Shown in pieces: positions 40,709 to 49,935 of a stretch of DNA of 64,000 bases. The DNA lies in assembly GCA_021790935.1 (NCBI GenBank), contig JAJYFL010000012.1, forward strand, positions 1 to 64,000, given 5' to 3'. A program made the translations under genes and the position numbers. The stretch's first letter is position 1, and each line of letters starts with the position of its first letter. The notes under the pieces are model-generated. The model did no database searches, was not told the DNA's origin, and was given only the letters and a program-made list of their open reading frames with translations. This stretch comes from a bacterium. GTDB taxonomy: Bacteria > Vulcanimicrobiota > Vulcanimicrobiia > Vulcanimicrobiales > Vulcanimicrobiaceae.

Positions 40709-42511
40709 ATGGAGACGCGCACTCACCCGCCCGAAACGCTTCCTGCGATCGTCCGCCGCGCGCTCGCGCAGCCGCAGGACGCCGTCCTCCTCGGACGCGT
40801 CGCCGGGGCGTGGGCGGCGACTTCGAGCGAGCAACTCCTGCGGCGCGTCTCGAACCTCGCCTGCGCGATCCGCGATGCCGGGCTCTCCACCGGCGACCGA
40901 GTCGCCCTCATCGCGCAAAACAGCGTCGACTGGATCGTTGCGGATTTCGCGACGCTCTTCGCGGGCTGCGTCGTCGTTCCGATCTTTTCGACGCAGGCGC
41001 TCGACCAGGTGCGATATATCCTCGGCAATTCGGAAGCCAAGCTGATCTTCGTCGATACGCTCGAGGCCGAGCGGAGGCTGCGCACGATGGAAGCGCCGCT
41101 GCCGCGCATCGTCGTCTTCGAGGGTGAAGGCTCGGGCTGCCTCGCAGCCTTTGAATCTCACGGCGCCGAGATTCGCGTGCAGCACCCAGAGTTACCGGAT
41201 GCGTTTGAGGCCGCGCTCCAACCCGACGATCTCGCGGTGCTCATCTACACTTCGGGCACGACCGGCCAGCCGAAGGGCGTGATGCTCTCGCACGACAACC
41301 TCGGCTCGAACGCGCAAGGCGCCTTCGATTACGGCCTCGGCGGCGTGGAGCGGGGAGCGCCGGTGCTCTCGGTCCTGCCCCTCTCGCATATCTACGAACA
41401 CTGCATGTTGTACGGCTATATGATCAAGGGCGTCAGCGTATACGTATGCCACAACCCGGACGATATGCTGGCCGATCTGCGCGACGCGCACCCGGTCGTC
41501 GTAACGGCGGTGCCGCGCATCTTCGAGCGCCTGATCATCGGTACCAAATCCAGCGCCAAGGCGCACGGCGGCGCGCAGGCCAAACTCGTCCCATGGGCGC
41601 TCGACACGGGGCGCGATTACATGCGCGCGAAGGTGCAAGGGCCGCGCCCCGGCGCGGCGTTGTCGCTGCGGTACAGGTTGGCCTGGGAGCTGGTCCTGCG
41701 GAAGATTCGTCCGGCGCTCGGGCTCGACAAACTGCTATTCTTCGTCAGCGGCAGCGCGCCGCTGCACCTGGATACGGCGATGACGATGCTGGCCTGCGAT
41801 ATTACGATTCTCGAAGGATACGGGCTGACGGAGTGTTCGCCGGTCGTCACGGCGAGCCGCTTGGAGGACCACCGCTACGGCACGGTTGGCAAGGCGCTGC
41901 CGGGCGTGCAGATCAAGGTCGCCGAAGACGGCGAGATTCTCACCAAGGGCCCGAACGTCATGAAGGGATACTATAAGGATCCCGAGGCCACCGCAGCGGT
42001 ATTCGAAGACGGCTGGTTTAAGACCGGCGACATCGGTGCGGTCGATGCCGACGGTTACGTGCGGATCACCGATCGCAAGAAAGAACTCTTCAAAACCTCC
42101 GGAGGGAAATTCGTTGCACCGGCGCGGGTCGAGAGCGCGATCAAGCGTTCCGTCTACGTCAATCAGGTGTTGTTGGTGGGCTACGGACGGCCCCATCCGG
42201 CGGCTCTCGTCTTGCCGAACTGGGATCTCTTGCGCCGCGAGTTTCACCTGAGCGCCGAGATGGCGACCTCGGAGATCGCGGCGCGCGAGGACGTGCAGCG
42301 GCTGATAACCGAAGAAGTACGCCGCACGACCTCGGATCTCGCGAGCTACGAGCAGGTGCGGCGCGTCGTGGTTTTGCCGCGCGATTTGACCGTGGAGCGA
42401 GGCGAGCTCTCGCCGACGCTCAAGGTCCGCCGGCGAGTCGTTGAAGACAACTATGCCACCGAGATCGAGCGCGTCTATCGGCTCGACCTGCACGAATCCC
42501 CGCACGCCTAA
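40709..42511 (+). CDS. fadD: Long-chain acyl-CoA synthetase (AMP-binding)
   Basis: A 600-residue ANL-superfamily ligase activating fatty acids to acyl-CoA via acyl-AMP. The P-loop motif YTSGTTGQPKGVMLSHDN is near residue ~185. Other signature strings are SVLPLSHIYE, EGYGLTECSPVVTAS and, near the C-terminal hinge, TGDIGAVDADGYVRITDRKK with the FKTSGGKFVAPA that follows. The family resembles the bacterial FadD15/FAA1 group. It starts at ATG, 45 bases after comEA. A PadR-type regulator follows after six bases and probably shares its transcript. Chain-length preference is not readable. Confidence 0.92.
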   Translation: METRTHPPETLPAIVRRALAQPQDAVLLGRVAGAWAATSSEQLLRRVSNLACAIRDAGLSTGDRVALIAQNSVDWIVADFATLFAGCVVVPIFSTQALDQVRYILGNSEAKLIFVDTLEAERRLRTMEAPLPRIVVFEGEGSGCLAAFESHGAEIRVQHPELPDAFEAALQPDDLAVLIYTSGTTGQPKGVMLSHDNLGSNAQGAFDYGLGGVERGAPVLSVLPLSHIYEHCMLYGYMIKGVSVYVCHNPDDMLADLRDAHPVVVTAVPRIFERLIIGTKSSAKAHGGAQAKLVPWALDTGRDYMRAKVQGPRPGAALSLRYRLAWELVLRKIRPALGLDKLLFFVSGSAPLHLDTAMTMLACDITILEGYGLTECSPVVTASRLEDHRYGTVGKALPGVQIKVAEDGEILTKGPNVMKGYYKDPEATAAVFEDGWFKTGDIGAVDADGYVRITDRKKELFKTSGGKFVAPARVESAIKRSVYVNQVLLVGYGRPHPAALVLPNWDLLRREFHLSAEMATSEIAAREDVQRLITEEVRRTTSDLASYEQVRRVVVLPRDLTVERGELSPTLKVRRRVVEDNYATEIERVYRLDLHESPHA

Positions 42512-42517
42512 CGCGCC

Positions 42518-42895
42518 GTGTCCCACCGCGTCGACGAGATTCTCAAAGGCCCGATCAAGAGCAAGACGATCTTCCCGGCGCTCATCTTGCACATGGTCGC
42601 GAGCCGCCCCGATCACGGCTACGGATTGATGCAGCGCATCGACGACTTGTGCGGCGGCTTGATCGCCGTAAACACCAACAAGATCTATCCGCTGCTGCGC
42701 CGTTTGGAAGAGCGCGGTTTCTTAGCTGCGGCCTGGGACCACCCGACCAAGCGCTCGCGGCGCATCTACCGCATTACGCCCGAAGGCGAGGTGCGTCTGG
42801 AGCGCATCAAGACGGCGATGGAGCCGTATCTCGAGTCGATGGTCGAAGCGGTCGCCGACCTCAAGCGCGAGTTGTACGGCTCCGGCCCAAGCTAG
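42518..42895 (+). CDS. PadR-family transcriptional regulator
   Basis: A 125-residue winged-helix repressor of the PadR type. It has the core LILHMVASRPDHGYGLMQRI, NTNKIYPLLRRLEERGFLAA and the wing SRRIYRITPEGEVRL, followed by a C-terminal dimerisation helix. The start is GTG 42518, six bases after the acyl-CoA ligase gene, so it is probably cotranscribed. A regulatory link to that ligase is possible. PadR proteins often respond to phenolics or lipophilic compounds; the effector here is unknown. Confidence 0.88.
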   Translation: MSHRVDEILKGPIKSKTIFPALILHMVASRPDHGYGLMQRIDDLCGGLIAVNTNKIYPLLRRLEERGFLAAAWDHPTKRSRRIYRITPEGEVRLERIKTAMEPYLESMVEAVADLKRELYGSGPS

Positions 42896-42984
42896 ACAAA
42901 CGCGTAGCCGGTTGCCGTGCCACGAACCTGGCCGGAAGGGCGGCGCCTCGCTACGCGCAATCTACCGCAGATGGAGAGACGGAA

Positions 42985-44538
42985 TTGAAACGATTTTTCG
43001 CGTTGTTCTTGACTGCGGCGCTCTGCGCAGCTGCGGCGGCGGCCGCTCCGGACGCAGCGTCCGCCAAGCCGGCCCCTCACAAGATGGCCCACGTTCCGCC
43101 GGCGACACCCGCCGCGGTCACCGAGCACACGATCGAGCTCGGCGGGCAGGTGATTCACTACACCGCGAGAGCGGGAACCATCACGCTGCGAAATCAAGCC
43201 GATCAACCGACGGCGCGCATCTTCTACGTCGCCTATACCGAAGACGGCAGCGACCTCACCCGGCGGCCCGTCACCTTCCTCTATAACGGCGGTCCGGGGA
43301 GTTCGACCATGTGGCTGCACATGGGTGCGTTCGGTCCGGTTCACGTCGTAACCGGAGACGGGACCATCACCGGGCCGCCGCCGTACCGTATCGTGACGAA
43401 TCCAAACTCGCTTTTGAACAAGACCGACCTGGTCTTCATCGATATGCCGGATACCGGCTTCGGCCGCATCGTCGGAGCCGGGAAGCCCAAAGATTTCTTC
43501 GGCGTCGATCAGGACGCACGGGCCTTTGCCCAGTTCGTTCAGCGCTACATCACGCAGTTCGACCGCTGGAACTCCCCCAAGTTCATCTTCGGGGAGAGTT
43601 ACGGCACGACGCGTTCGGCCGCGCTCGCAGCGGTGCTCCAGCAGGACGGCATCGCGCTCAACGGCGTCGTGCTGCAATCCTCGATATTGAATTTCAATCT
43701 CGACTGGAATCAAAACTTCGGATACAAAGCGGCGACCATCGGCGGCGGCGACTGGGGGTTCGTACTCTATCTCCCGACCGAAGCCGCGACGGCGTGGTAC
43801 CACCACAAAGTTACCTACCGCGGCAGTTTGCAGTCGTTCCTGCAGACCGTGCAGCACTTCGCGATGGGCGAATACCTCGGCGCGCTCGCCAAGGGCGATA
43901 GCCTGAGCGGCCCCGAGTACAACAACGTCGTTCGCAAGCTGCACGAGTACACCGGCCTGAGCGAGCAATACATCAGAGACTCGCACCTACGGATCCAGTA
44001 CGGCCGCTTTGAAAAGGCCCTGCTGCGCAATCAGGGCAAGATCGTGGGGCGTCTGGATTCACGTTTCGAAACCTACACCCTCGACCCGGAATCCGCATCG
44101 GCGCAATGGGATCCGACCGATTCGGCGATCGACGCCGCTTATACCACGGCGGTCAACCAATACATACGCCAGACGCTGAAGTACAATCCGCCGATCTCCT
44201 ATCGTTCGAGCGCCTACGCCATCATCCACAAGAACGGCGGCTGGGATTGGAAGCACGACGGGCAGACGACGACCAACGTGGCTGTGGACTTGGCGGAGAC
44301 GATGGTCATCAACCCGCACCTGCAGGTCTTTTCAGCGAACGGCTACTACGACTTCGCGACGCCCTATCTCGCGACCGTCTACACGCTCTCCCATCTCAAT
44401 CTGCCGCCCGCGCTGCAGAAGCATATCACGTATGGATTCTATAAATCCGGGCACATGATTTATCTGAATCCGGCCTCGCTCGTGCGGTACAGATCGGATC
44501 TCGATCGCTGGTACGATAGGGTCCTCAGCGGCCGCTAA
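42985..44538 (+). CDS. Secreted serine carboxypeptidase-like peptidase (S10)
   Basis: A 517-residue secreted alpha/beta-hydrolase. The signal peptide is MKRFFALFLTAALCAAAAAA. An oxyanion-site string FLYNGGPGSSTMW comes early. The catalytic triad is visible: Ser205 in FGESYGTTRSAAL, Asp456 in GYYDFATPYLA and His490 in YKSGHMIYL. S10 enzymes are best known from eukaryotes; bacterial members occur in soil lineages. The start is TTG 42985 behind GGAGAG; no ATG or GTG gives a signal peptide. Its last four bases overlap the opposing BNR-repeat gene. Substrate unknown. Confidence 0.88.
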   Translation: MKRFFALFLTAALCAAAAAAAPDAASAKPAPHKMAHVPPATPAAVTEHTIELGGQVIHYTARAGTITLRNQADQPTARIFYVAYTEDGSDLTRRPVTFLYNGGPGSSTMWLHMGAFGPVHVVTGDGTITGPPPYRIVTNPNSLLNKTDLVFIDMPDTGFGRIVGAGKPKDFFGVDQDARAFAQFVQRYITQFDRWNSPKFIFGESYGTTRSAALAAVLQQDGIALNGVVLQSSILNFNLDWNQNFGYKAATIGGGDWGFVLYLPTEAATAWYHHKVTYRGSLQSFLQTVQHFAMGEYLGALAKGDSLSGPEYNNVVRKLHEYTGLSEQYIRDSHLRIQYGRFEKALLRNQGKIVGRLDSRFETYTLDPESASAQWDPTDSAIDAAYTTAVNQYIRQTLKYNPPISYRSSAYAIIHKNGGWDWKHDGQTTTNVAVDLAETMVINPHLQVFSANGYYDFATPYLATVYTLSHLNLPPALQKHITYGFYKSGHMIYLNPASLVRYRSDLDRWYDRVLSGR

Positions 44539-47500
44539 CGAGTGTGCACCGAGCGTTCGAGCGATGCAAGTGCGTTCAGCGTGCGCCGCATCGTCCCCCG
44601 GACCTTCGCGTAGGCCGCGTAGTCGTTGGGCGTCGGGGCACCGGCGCCCCCTTCGACGACGCTCTCGAGGTAGCCCAGCATTCCGCTAAGGTAGCGCAGG
44701 CTCGAGAAATCGTGCGATGCGACGCCCACGGAGTTATCCGGGTTCGCGGGCGGTACGACGCCGGCGATCGCGGCGAGCCGCGCTTTTAGCGCAGCGTTGC
44801 GCGCGACCTTCGAACGCAGTTTGGCTGCCGCGGTCCGGGCGCGCGTGACGCGCTGGAGTGCGGTGTCGATGCGTTGCGCGAACTCGAACTGCGAGCGCAG
44901 CGCCGCATCGGTCGCCGGAAAGAGCGGATCGCGCCGCACGGTCAGCGGCTGCACGAAGCGCCGCCCGTCGACCGTCATCGTTACGGTGTAGCGCCCGGGC
45001 GGAGCCAAGACGCCGCCGTCGCTGCCGTAGTGGAGATTCCAGACGAACCGGTGTTCGCCGGGAGACGCCGAGGGCGGATAGGTGGCGTGCAGCCAGTGCG
45101 CCGGGATGTCGTAGTTCTTCGGGTTGGGAACGACCGGCTTCTGCGCGCTCGACCATCTTCGAACGAGGTGCCCCGAAGCGTCGTCGATCGTCAGCACGAG
45201 CGGCGTGCGCGCGTGCTTCACGTAGTAATCGAGGATCGCGCCGTCCGGCGGGTTCTTCGCCTGCGGCTCCTCGGGCGGCAACGGGGTTCCTTGGTCGGAG
45301 CCCGGAGGGATCAGATAGGCCGCGACCGGTTTGAAGAGATAGGCATCGCTGCGCGCGACGGCCGCATCGAGTTGGCGCAGCGGCGAAGCGTCGTCGAGGA
45401 CCCATAGCGCGCGCCCGTGCGTCGCGACGACGATGTCGTGGTCGCGGAACGCGATGTCGCGAACCGACGCGACGGGGAGATTGAGTTGCAACGGTTGCCA
45501 GCGGCCGCCGTCGTCGAACGAGACGTAGACGCCTCTCTCCGTGCCCGCGTAGAGCAAACCGCGGTGCTCTGGGTCCTCGCGCACAACGTTGACGAACGAT
45601 CCGTTGGGGATTCCGTCGGTGATGAGCTTCCAATGCCGGCCGCCATCGTGCGTGCGGTAGATGTACGGCCGGTCGTCGTTTAGCCGATGCCGGTCGACCG
45701 CAGCGTACGCGCTGTTTGCGTCGAACGGCGAAGCATCGATGATGCCGACTTTGCTCCACGGCGTCAGTTGCCGCGGCGTGACGTTCTTCCAGTGCTTGCC
45801 GCCGTCGCGGGTGATCCAGACGAGCCCGTCGTCGGTGCCGGCCCAAATCTCGTGAGCGCGCACCGGCGATGGCGCCAGCGCATAGATCACGCCCCGGCGT
45901 TTGAGGCCGGTGTTGTCGGCGACGGTCGCCGGATCCAGGGTCCGCGGCACGGTGTTGGTGCGGCGGGTGAGATCGGGGCTGATGAGGCTCCAGCGCTTGC
46001 CGCCGTCGGCCGTGCGGAAGATGCGTTGATCCGCGAAATAGAGCACGTGCGGATCCGTAGGCGAGAAGACCAGCGGCATCGTCCAATCGCTGCGCCAGAC
46101 GATGCCGGGGTAGTCGATCGTCGGGTCGACGTTGCGCTCCCATCCGGTCTTGACGTTTTCGACGGTGACGTCGGCTCCGACGTTTCCGAGACCGTCACCG
46201 TAGACCAGGTGCGGGTGCAGCGGGTCGGGTGCGAGATAGCCGTCCTCACCGCCCACGTCGATCGGGCTCCAGTCGCGGTTGCCGATGGCGGCGTGGGGGC
46301 TGCGGCTTGGGACCATCGCCGCGCCGGAGTCTTGCTGCGAGCCGTAGACCCAGAACGGGAAGCGGTTGTCGGTAGCGATGTGATAGAACTGCCCCGTCGG
46401 CTGGTTGTACCACGAACTCCACGTCTTCGCGTCGTCCAGCGAGATCACGACCCCCTGGTCTCCCCCGAGAATCATGTGGCTGGGCTGCGACGGATCGATC
46501 CAAAGCGTGTGGTAATCGTCGCCGCCCGGCGCACCCTTTATCGCGACGAAGGTCACGCCGCCGTCGGTCGAGCGGTAGGTCGACGTATCCATGACGTAGA
46601 CTTCGTTCGGATTCTTCGGATCGGCGGTGATGCCGCCGAAGTACCAGCCGCGTTTCCACACGCGCTGCTCGCCGTCGGTTCGCTGCCAGGTCGTGCCGCC
46701 GTCGTCGGAGCGATAGATGCCGCCCGTTGCGGGATCGTTGGTATCGACGACCGCGTAGATGCGGCGCGTATCGGCAGGCGAGATCGCGATGCCGATGCGG
46801 CCGGCCTTGGCCGGGAACCCGTGGCCGGCAACGCGCGCCCACGTCTTGCCGCCGTCGGTCGTCTTGTAGAGCCCGCTTCCGGGGCCGCTGCTCGGCGGAT
46901 AGACGTTCCAGGGCGGGCGCCGCGTCTGCCAGAGGGCCGCAAATAGGACGTTCGGGTCGCTCGGATCCATCGAGAGGTCGACCGCTCCGGTATCGGCGTT
47001 CTCATAGAGCACCTTCGTCCACGTCTTGCCGCCATTCGTGGACTTGAAGACGCCGCGCTCTGCGTTGGGCGCATATTGATTGCCTAGCGCGGCGACGTAG
47101 AGCGTGTTCGCATCGTGCGGATCGACGACGATCGCGCCGATCTGCCGCGTCTCACGCAGCCCGATGCGCTCCCAGGTCTTGCCGGCGTCGGTCGATCTGT
47201 ACATACCGTCGCCGGCCTGGATATCCGAACGCATATCGGCTTCGCCAGACCCGACGTAGACGACGCTCGGGGAGCTCGGCGCTACGGCGATGGCGCCGAT
47301 CGAGGCGACCGGCTCTCTATCGAAGACGGGTCTCCACGTGCGGCCCGCATTGCCGGTCTTCCACACGCCCCCGCCGACGGCGCCGAAATAGAAGGTGTTG
47401 GGGCGCCCGGGGACGCCGGTAACGGCCAGCGCGCGCCCGCCTCGGAACGGTCCGATCAGACGCCAGTGCAGTCCGGCGAAGAGGTTGGGATCGAAGCCGG

Positions 47501-47582
47501 CTGCCGGGGCGGGGGAGGCGGCGCTCGCGGTCAGCGGACCGCACAACGCCAGCAAGAAAGCACATGAAAACAAGCGTCGCAT
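44535..47582 (-). CDS. Large secreted BNR/sortilin-type beta-propeller protein
   Basis: A protein of about 1015 residues. The signal peptide (MRRLFSCAFLLALCGPLTASA) is followed by ~700 residues of BNR/Asp-box-like repeats (STDAGKTWERI, TTDGGKTWARV, TRDGGKHWKNV, TFDDGGRWQPL-like) of the VPS10/sortilin propeller type. A C-terminal ~250 residues with Ig-like strands and helices (GRYTVTMTVDGRRFVQPLTV) complete the protein. Proteins of this type in Bacteria are annotated as glycosyl hydrolase or exo-alpha-sialidase-like, usually without proof. Start uncertain: ATG 47582 or 47600, neither with a strong ribosome binding site. Overlaps the peptidase gene tail-to-tail by four bases. Confidence 0.82.
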   Translation of the reverse strand: MRRLFSCAFLLALCGPLTASAASPAPAAGFDPNLFAGLHWRLIGPFRGGRALAVTGVPGRPNTFYFGAVGGGVWKTGNAGRTWRPVFDREPVASIGAIAVAPSSPSVVYVGSGEADMRSDIQAGDGMYRSTDAGKTWERIGLRETRQIGAIVVDPHDANTLYVAALGNQYAPNAERGVFKSTNGGKTWTKVLYENADTGAVDLSMDPSDPNVLFAALWQTRRPPWNVYPPSSGPGSGLYKTTDGGKTWARVAGHGFPAKAGRIGIAISPADTRRIYAVVDTNDPATGGIYRSDDGGTTWQRTDGEQRVWKRGWYFGGITADPKNPNEVYVMDTSTYRSTDGGVTFVAIKGAPGGDDYHTLWIDPSQPSHMILGGDQGVVISLDDAKTWSSWYNQPTGQFYHIATDNRFPFWVYGSQQDSGAAMVPSRSPHAAIGNRDWSPIDVGGEDGYLAPDPLHPHLVYGDGLGNVGADVTVENVKTGWERNVDPTIDYPGIVWRSDWTMPLVFSPTDPHVLYFADQRIFRTADGGKRWSLISPDLTRRTNTVPRTLDPATVADNTGLKRRGVIYALAPSPVRAHEIWAGTDDGLVWITRDGGKHWKNVTPRQLTPWSKVGIIDASPFDANSAYAAVDRHRLNDDRPYIYRTHDGGRHWKLITDGIPNGSFVNVVREDPEHRGLLYAGTERGVYVSFDDGGRWQPLQLNLPVASVRDIAFRDHDIVVATHGRALWVLDDASPLRQLDAAVARSDAYLFKPVAAYLIPPGSDQGTPLPPEEPQAKNPPDGAILDYYVKHARTPLVLTIDDASGHLVRRWSSAQKPVVPNPKNYDIPAHWLHATYPPSASPGEHRFVWNLHYGSDGGVLAPPGRYTVTMTVDGRRFVQPLTVRRDPLFPATDAALRSQFEFAQRIDTALQRVTRARTAAAKLRSKVARNAALKARLAAIAGVVPPANPDNSVGVASHDFSSLRYLSGMLGYLESVVEGGAGAPTPNDYAAYAKVRGTMRRTLNALASLERSVHTR

Positions 47583-47643
47583 ACCTGTGGGGTTCCGCAT
47601 CCTTGCGGTAACGCCTACGGCGAGGCGCTCGACCGGCTCCTCT

Positions 47644-47790
47644 TTATCTCGGCGCCGTGCCGAATGCGATGACCGCTCCAACCACGCTGAAGGCGAAGAT
47701 GCACAAGAAGATCCAGATACCGGCGCGCAGCAAGGCCTGGCGCCGCTGGCGCGCGGAGCGGGTCTGGTAGACGACTTTCGGTCTTTTCAT
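47644..47790 (-). CDS. Small single-helix membrane protein
   Basis: A 48-residue protein: a basic N-terminus (MKRPKVVYQTRSARQRRQAL), one hydrophobic helix (IWIFLCIFAFSVVGAVIAF) and a short tail. The ATG at 47790 overlaps the rsfS stop as ATGA, which argues for real, coupled translation at the end of this operon. Too short for assignment. A long upstream-extended frame exists but overlaps rsfS. Confidence 0.6.
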   Translation of the reverse strand: MKRPKVVYQTRSARQRRQALLRAGIWIFLCIFAFSVVGAVIAFGTAPR

Positions 47791-48146
47791 GAGCTCTGTG
47801 CCTGGCGTTCCGCAGGGCCGGCCCAGAGTCTTTCCAAGTTGTAGAAGGCTCGCATCTCCGGGGTGAAGACGTGGACGACCACGCTGCCCAGATCGAGCAA
47901 GATCCAATTCCCGTCCGGGTAACCCTCGGTACGGGCCACGCGCAAGCCCGCCTCGCGGATCTTTTCGGCGACGGCATCGGCGATCGAGCGCGTTTGGATC
48001 TTCGAGCGCCCGGTGACGATCACGAACGTATCGGCGATGATCGTCTTGCCGGCGATATCGATCTCTACGAAATCTTCGCCCTTCTTGTCGAGCGCGGCGT
48101 CGCGCACGATCGTCACGATGTCAGGCAGTGCGTACCTCCAAATCAC
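47787..48146 (-). CDS. rsfS: Ribosomal silencing factor RsfS
   Basis: A protein of about 119 residues that blocks subunit joining by binding ribosomal protein L14 during starvation. Conserved strings are LDKKGEDFVEIDI, DTFVIVTGRSKIQTRSIADA, EGYPDGNWILLDLGSVVVHVF and FYNLERLW. The start is GTG 48146, overlapping the yqeK end by 26 bases, or a GTG at 48116 that would leave a more usual N-terminus. It is typically found next to yqeK and nadD. nadD is not present here, but yqeK is directly upstream. Confidence 0.92.
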   Translation of the reverse strand: MIWRYALPDIVTIVRDAALDKKGEDFVEIDIAGKTIIADTFVIVTGRSKIQTRSIADAVAEKIREAGLRVARTEGYPDGNWILLDLGSVVVHVFTPEMRAFYNLERLWAGPAERQAQSS

Positions 48147-48711
48147 CGGTCGGGAGAGCGAACGCGGCGGCGGCCGCCATCGTCTCGGGCGAGGCCGGGA
48201 TCCCGCGCTCTTTCAAGTGTTGCATGGTTGAGAGCAGCGTTGCGCGCATCGCCGCCGCAAGGTCTCGTTCGGCCAGGCGTGCGAGCTGCGCGCGTTGCGG
48301 GAAGTTGCGGCCCGGCTCGAGGCCGTCGGCGAGGTAGAGGATGCAGTCGAGCGCCGACATCGATCCGGCGCCGACGGTGTGCTTGGCGATCGCCGAGAGC
48401 ACGGCGGGATCGGTCACGCCGAAGCGCTCGCGAGCCAGCTCCGCGCTCAGACGCGCGTGCAGCACGATGGGATTGCGCCGCTCGAATGCGTCGACCGGCA
48501 TCTTACGGAGCGCGCACTCGTCGAGCAGCCGCGGCGCGGGGTAGAGCCGTGCGAGATCGTGCAGCATGCCGGCCGATCGCGCGGCGCGCGCATCCTCGCC
48601 GTGCGCCCGCGCGAGGTTCTCCGCTAAGCGAGCGACGCGCACGCAGTGTTCGTAGCGGTGCCGCTGGCCGAGCTGCTCTCGGACGCCTTTCGAGAGAGCC
48701 GTGAAGCTCAA
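48121..48711 (-). CDS. yqeK: YqeK-like HD-domain phosphohydrolase
   Basis: A 196-residue HD-domain protein. Metal/catalytic motifs are RHRYEHCVRVA, the HD in AGMLHDLARLY, IVLHARLSAELARERF, and AIAKHTVGAGSMSALDCILYLAD, as in YqeK enzymes that hydrolyse diadenosine tetraphosphate symmetrically. TTG 48711 overlaps the rimI stop as TTGA and gives a normal-length protein. The longer frame to 48795 is antisense-like and not conserved. It sits in the tsaE-tsaB-rimI-yqeK-rsfS operon, next to its usual partner rsfS. Confidence 0.88.
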   Translation of the reverse strand: MSFTALSKGVREQLGQRHRYEHCVRVARLAENLARAHGEDARAARSAGMLHDLARLYPAPRLLDECALRKMPVDAFERRNPIVLHARLSAELARERFGVTDPAVLSAIAKHTVGAGSMSALDCILYLADGLEPGRNFPQRAQLARLAERDLAAAMRATLLSTMQHLKERGIPASPETMAAAAAFALPTGDLEVRTA

Positions 48712-49262
48712 GAGGCCTGCGATCGAGCGAGAGCCGCCGCGCGTAAGGCGCGCAGACGATTGCGGTAGATTTCGCTGCGCAGATTTCCGGCCCACATCAC
48801 GAGCGCGCTTTCGTTGTTGTCGCTGTAGTAGCCCTTGCGCGTCGATACGGTCGTGAAACCATACTTGCGGTACAGGGTCTGCGCGACGGCATTACTTTCG
48901 CGCACCTCGAGCGTCATCCAGGCAGCGCCGCGGGCGACGGCGTCGTCGAGGAGGTGCAGCAAAACCGCCTCGCCGTAGCCGCGGCCGCGCTCTTCCGACG
49001 CCACCGCTATCGTCGTCACGTGCGAATCTTCCAGGATGACCCAGATGCCGCCGTACGCGACGATGCGGCCGCCGGCGCGGCCGACGAAATAATGCGCGAG
49101 CGAGTTGTCGCGCAGCTCGTTGTAAAACGCGTTGGAGGGCCAGGTCGTGCTGAACGACTGCGCTTCGATGCGCATGACGGGCTGGATATCGGCCTCCACC
49201 ATCGGCTCGATCGCGAGCGGTGACGGCTGGCCGGCGGCCTGGGGATCGAGTTCGGCTTTCAC
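48708..49262 (-). CDS. rimI: Ribosomal protein S18 alanine N-acetyltransferase-like (RimI)
   Basis: A 184-residue GNAT acetyltransferase. The acetyl-CoA-binding motif is VASEERGRGYGEAVLLHLLD; the family opening MVEADIQPVMRIEAQSFST and C-terminal YRKYGFTTVSTRKGYYSDNN match RimI. It presumably acetylates the N-terminus of ribosomal protein S18, or has another protein target. An N-terminal extension of ~20 residues precedes the GNAT core. Starts at GTG. Next to tsaB, a common arrangement (tsaB-rimI). Confidence 0.9.
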   Translation of the reverse strand: MKAELDPQAAGQPSPLAIEPMVEADIQPVMRIEAQSFSTTWPSNAFYNELRDNSLAHYFVGRAGGRIVAYGGIWVILEDSHVTTIAVASEERGRGYGEAVLLHLLDDAVARGAAWMTLEVRESNAVAQTLYRKYGFTTVSTRKGYYSDNNESALVMWAGNLRSEIYRNRLRALRAAALARSQAS

Positions 49263-49278
49263 GGGCAGTCAGGCACGC

Positions 49279-49935
49279 TCATAGGTTCTTGGGGACGCGG
49301 GCGGCCGGCTGTTCGCCGTAGTCGGCGCGCAGCTCGTGCAGGCTTCGCGCAGGCTCGCGCCCGGCGGCGACGATGGCTACCGCCAAGGCGGCGGGGTGTA
49401 GCGTGCGATCGATGCTCTCCACGTGCATACCGCGTTCGCCAAGAGCCGCAAGCACGTCCTCCGCGGCGCCGACGACCCGCAGGGTACGGCTGGCGACAGC
49501 CGGGCAGAGCGCGTCCAGAACGTCGCGGAGATACCCCGAGGCGCGCCGGCTGGAGCCGCCCTCGCGCAAGCGTGCCGAGATCACCCCCGGGCGCCCGGTG
49601 ACGACGGCCATCATGGGGGCGTCGAGCGGCAGACCCGCCTCCAGGGCGTCGAACGACGAGACGCCGGCCAGCGGTTTGCGCCACGCCTGCGCGAGCGACT
49701 TCGCGTAGGTGATGGCGATCCGCAGGCCCGTGAAGCCGCCCGGCCCGACGCCCACCGCCAGGCGATCGATCGCCGCGGGCGTGCAGCCCGCCTTGGAGAG
49801 CGTGGAGGCGACGGCATCGAGCCCCATCTCCAGGGCCACGCTACCGGGCAGGCTCTGCGCGGCCAGCGTCTCCGCATCGCGTATCACGGCGCAGGAGAAG
49901 CCGCCGAGCGCTCCGTCGAGGGCGAGGACGATCAT
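49279..49935 (-). CDS. tsaB: tRNA t6A biosynthesis protein TsaB
   Basis: A 218-residue ASKHA-fold protein that partners TsaD and TsaE for N6-threonylcarbamoyl-adenosine at position 37 of ANN-decoding tRNAs. The opening MIVLALDGALGGFSCAVI and the block VGVGPGGFTGLRIAITYAKS are diagnostic of TsaB. Residues needed for direct nucleotide binding are reduced in this family. The ATG overlaps the tsaE stop by four bases. tsaD itself is not in the window. Cytoplasmic. Confidence 0.92.
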   Translation of the reverse strand: MIVLALDGALGGFSCAVIRDAETLAAQSLPGSVALEMGLDAVASTLSKAGCTPAAIDRLAVGVGPGGFTGLRIAITYAKSLAQAWRKPLAGVSSFDALEAGLPLDAPMMAVVTGRPGVISARLREGGSSRRASGYLRDVLDALCPAVASRTLRVVGAAEDVLAALGERGMHVESIDRTLHPAALAVAIVAAGREPARSLHELRADYGEQPAARVPKNL

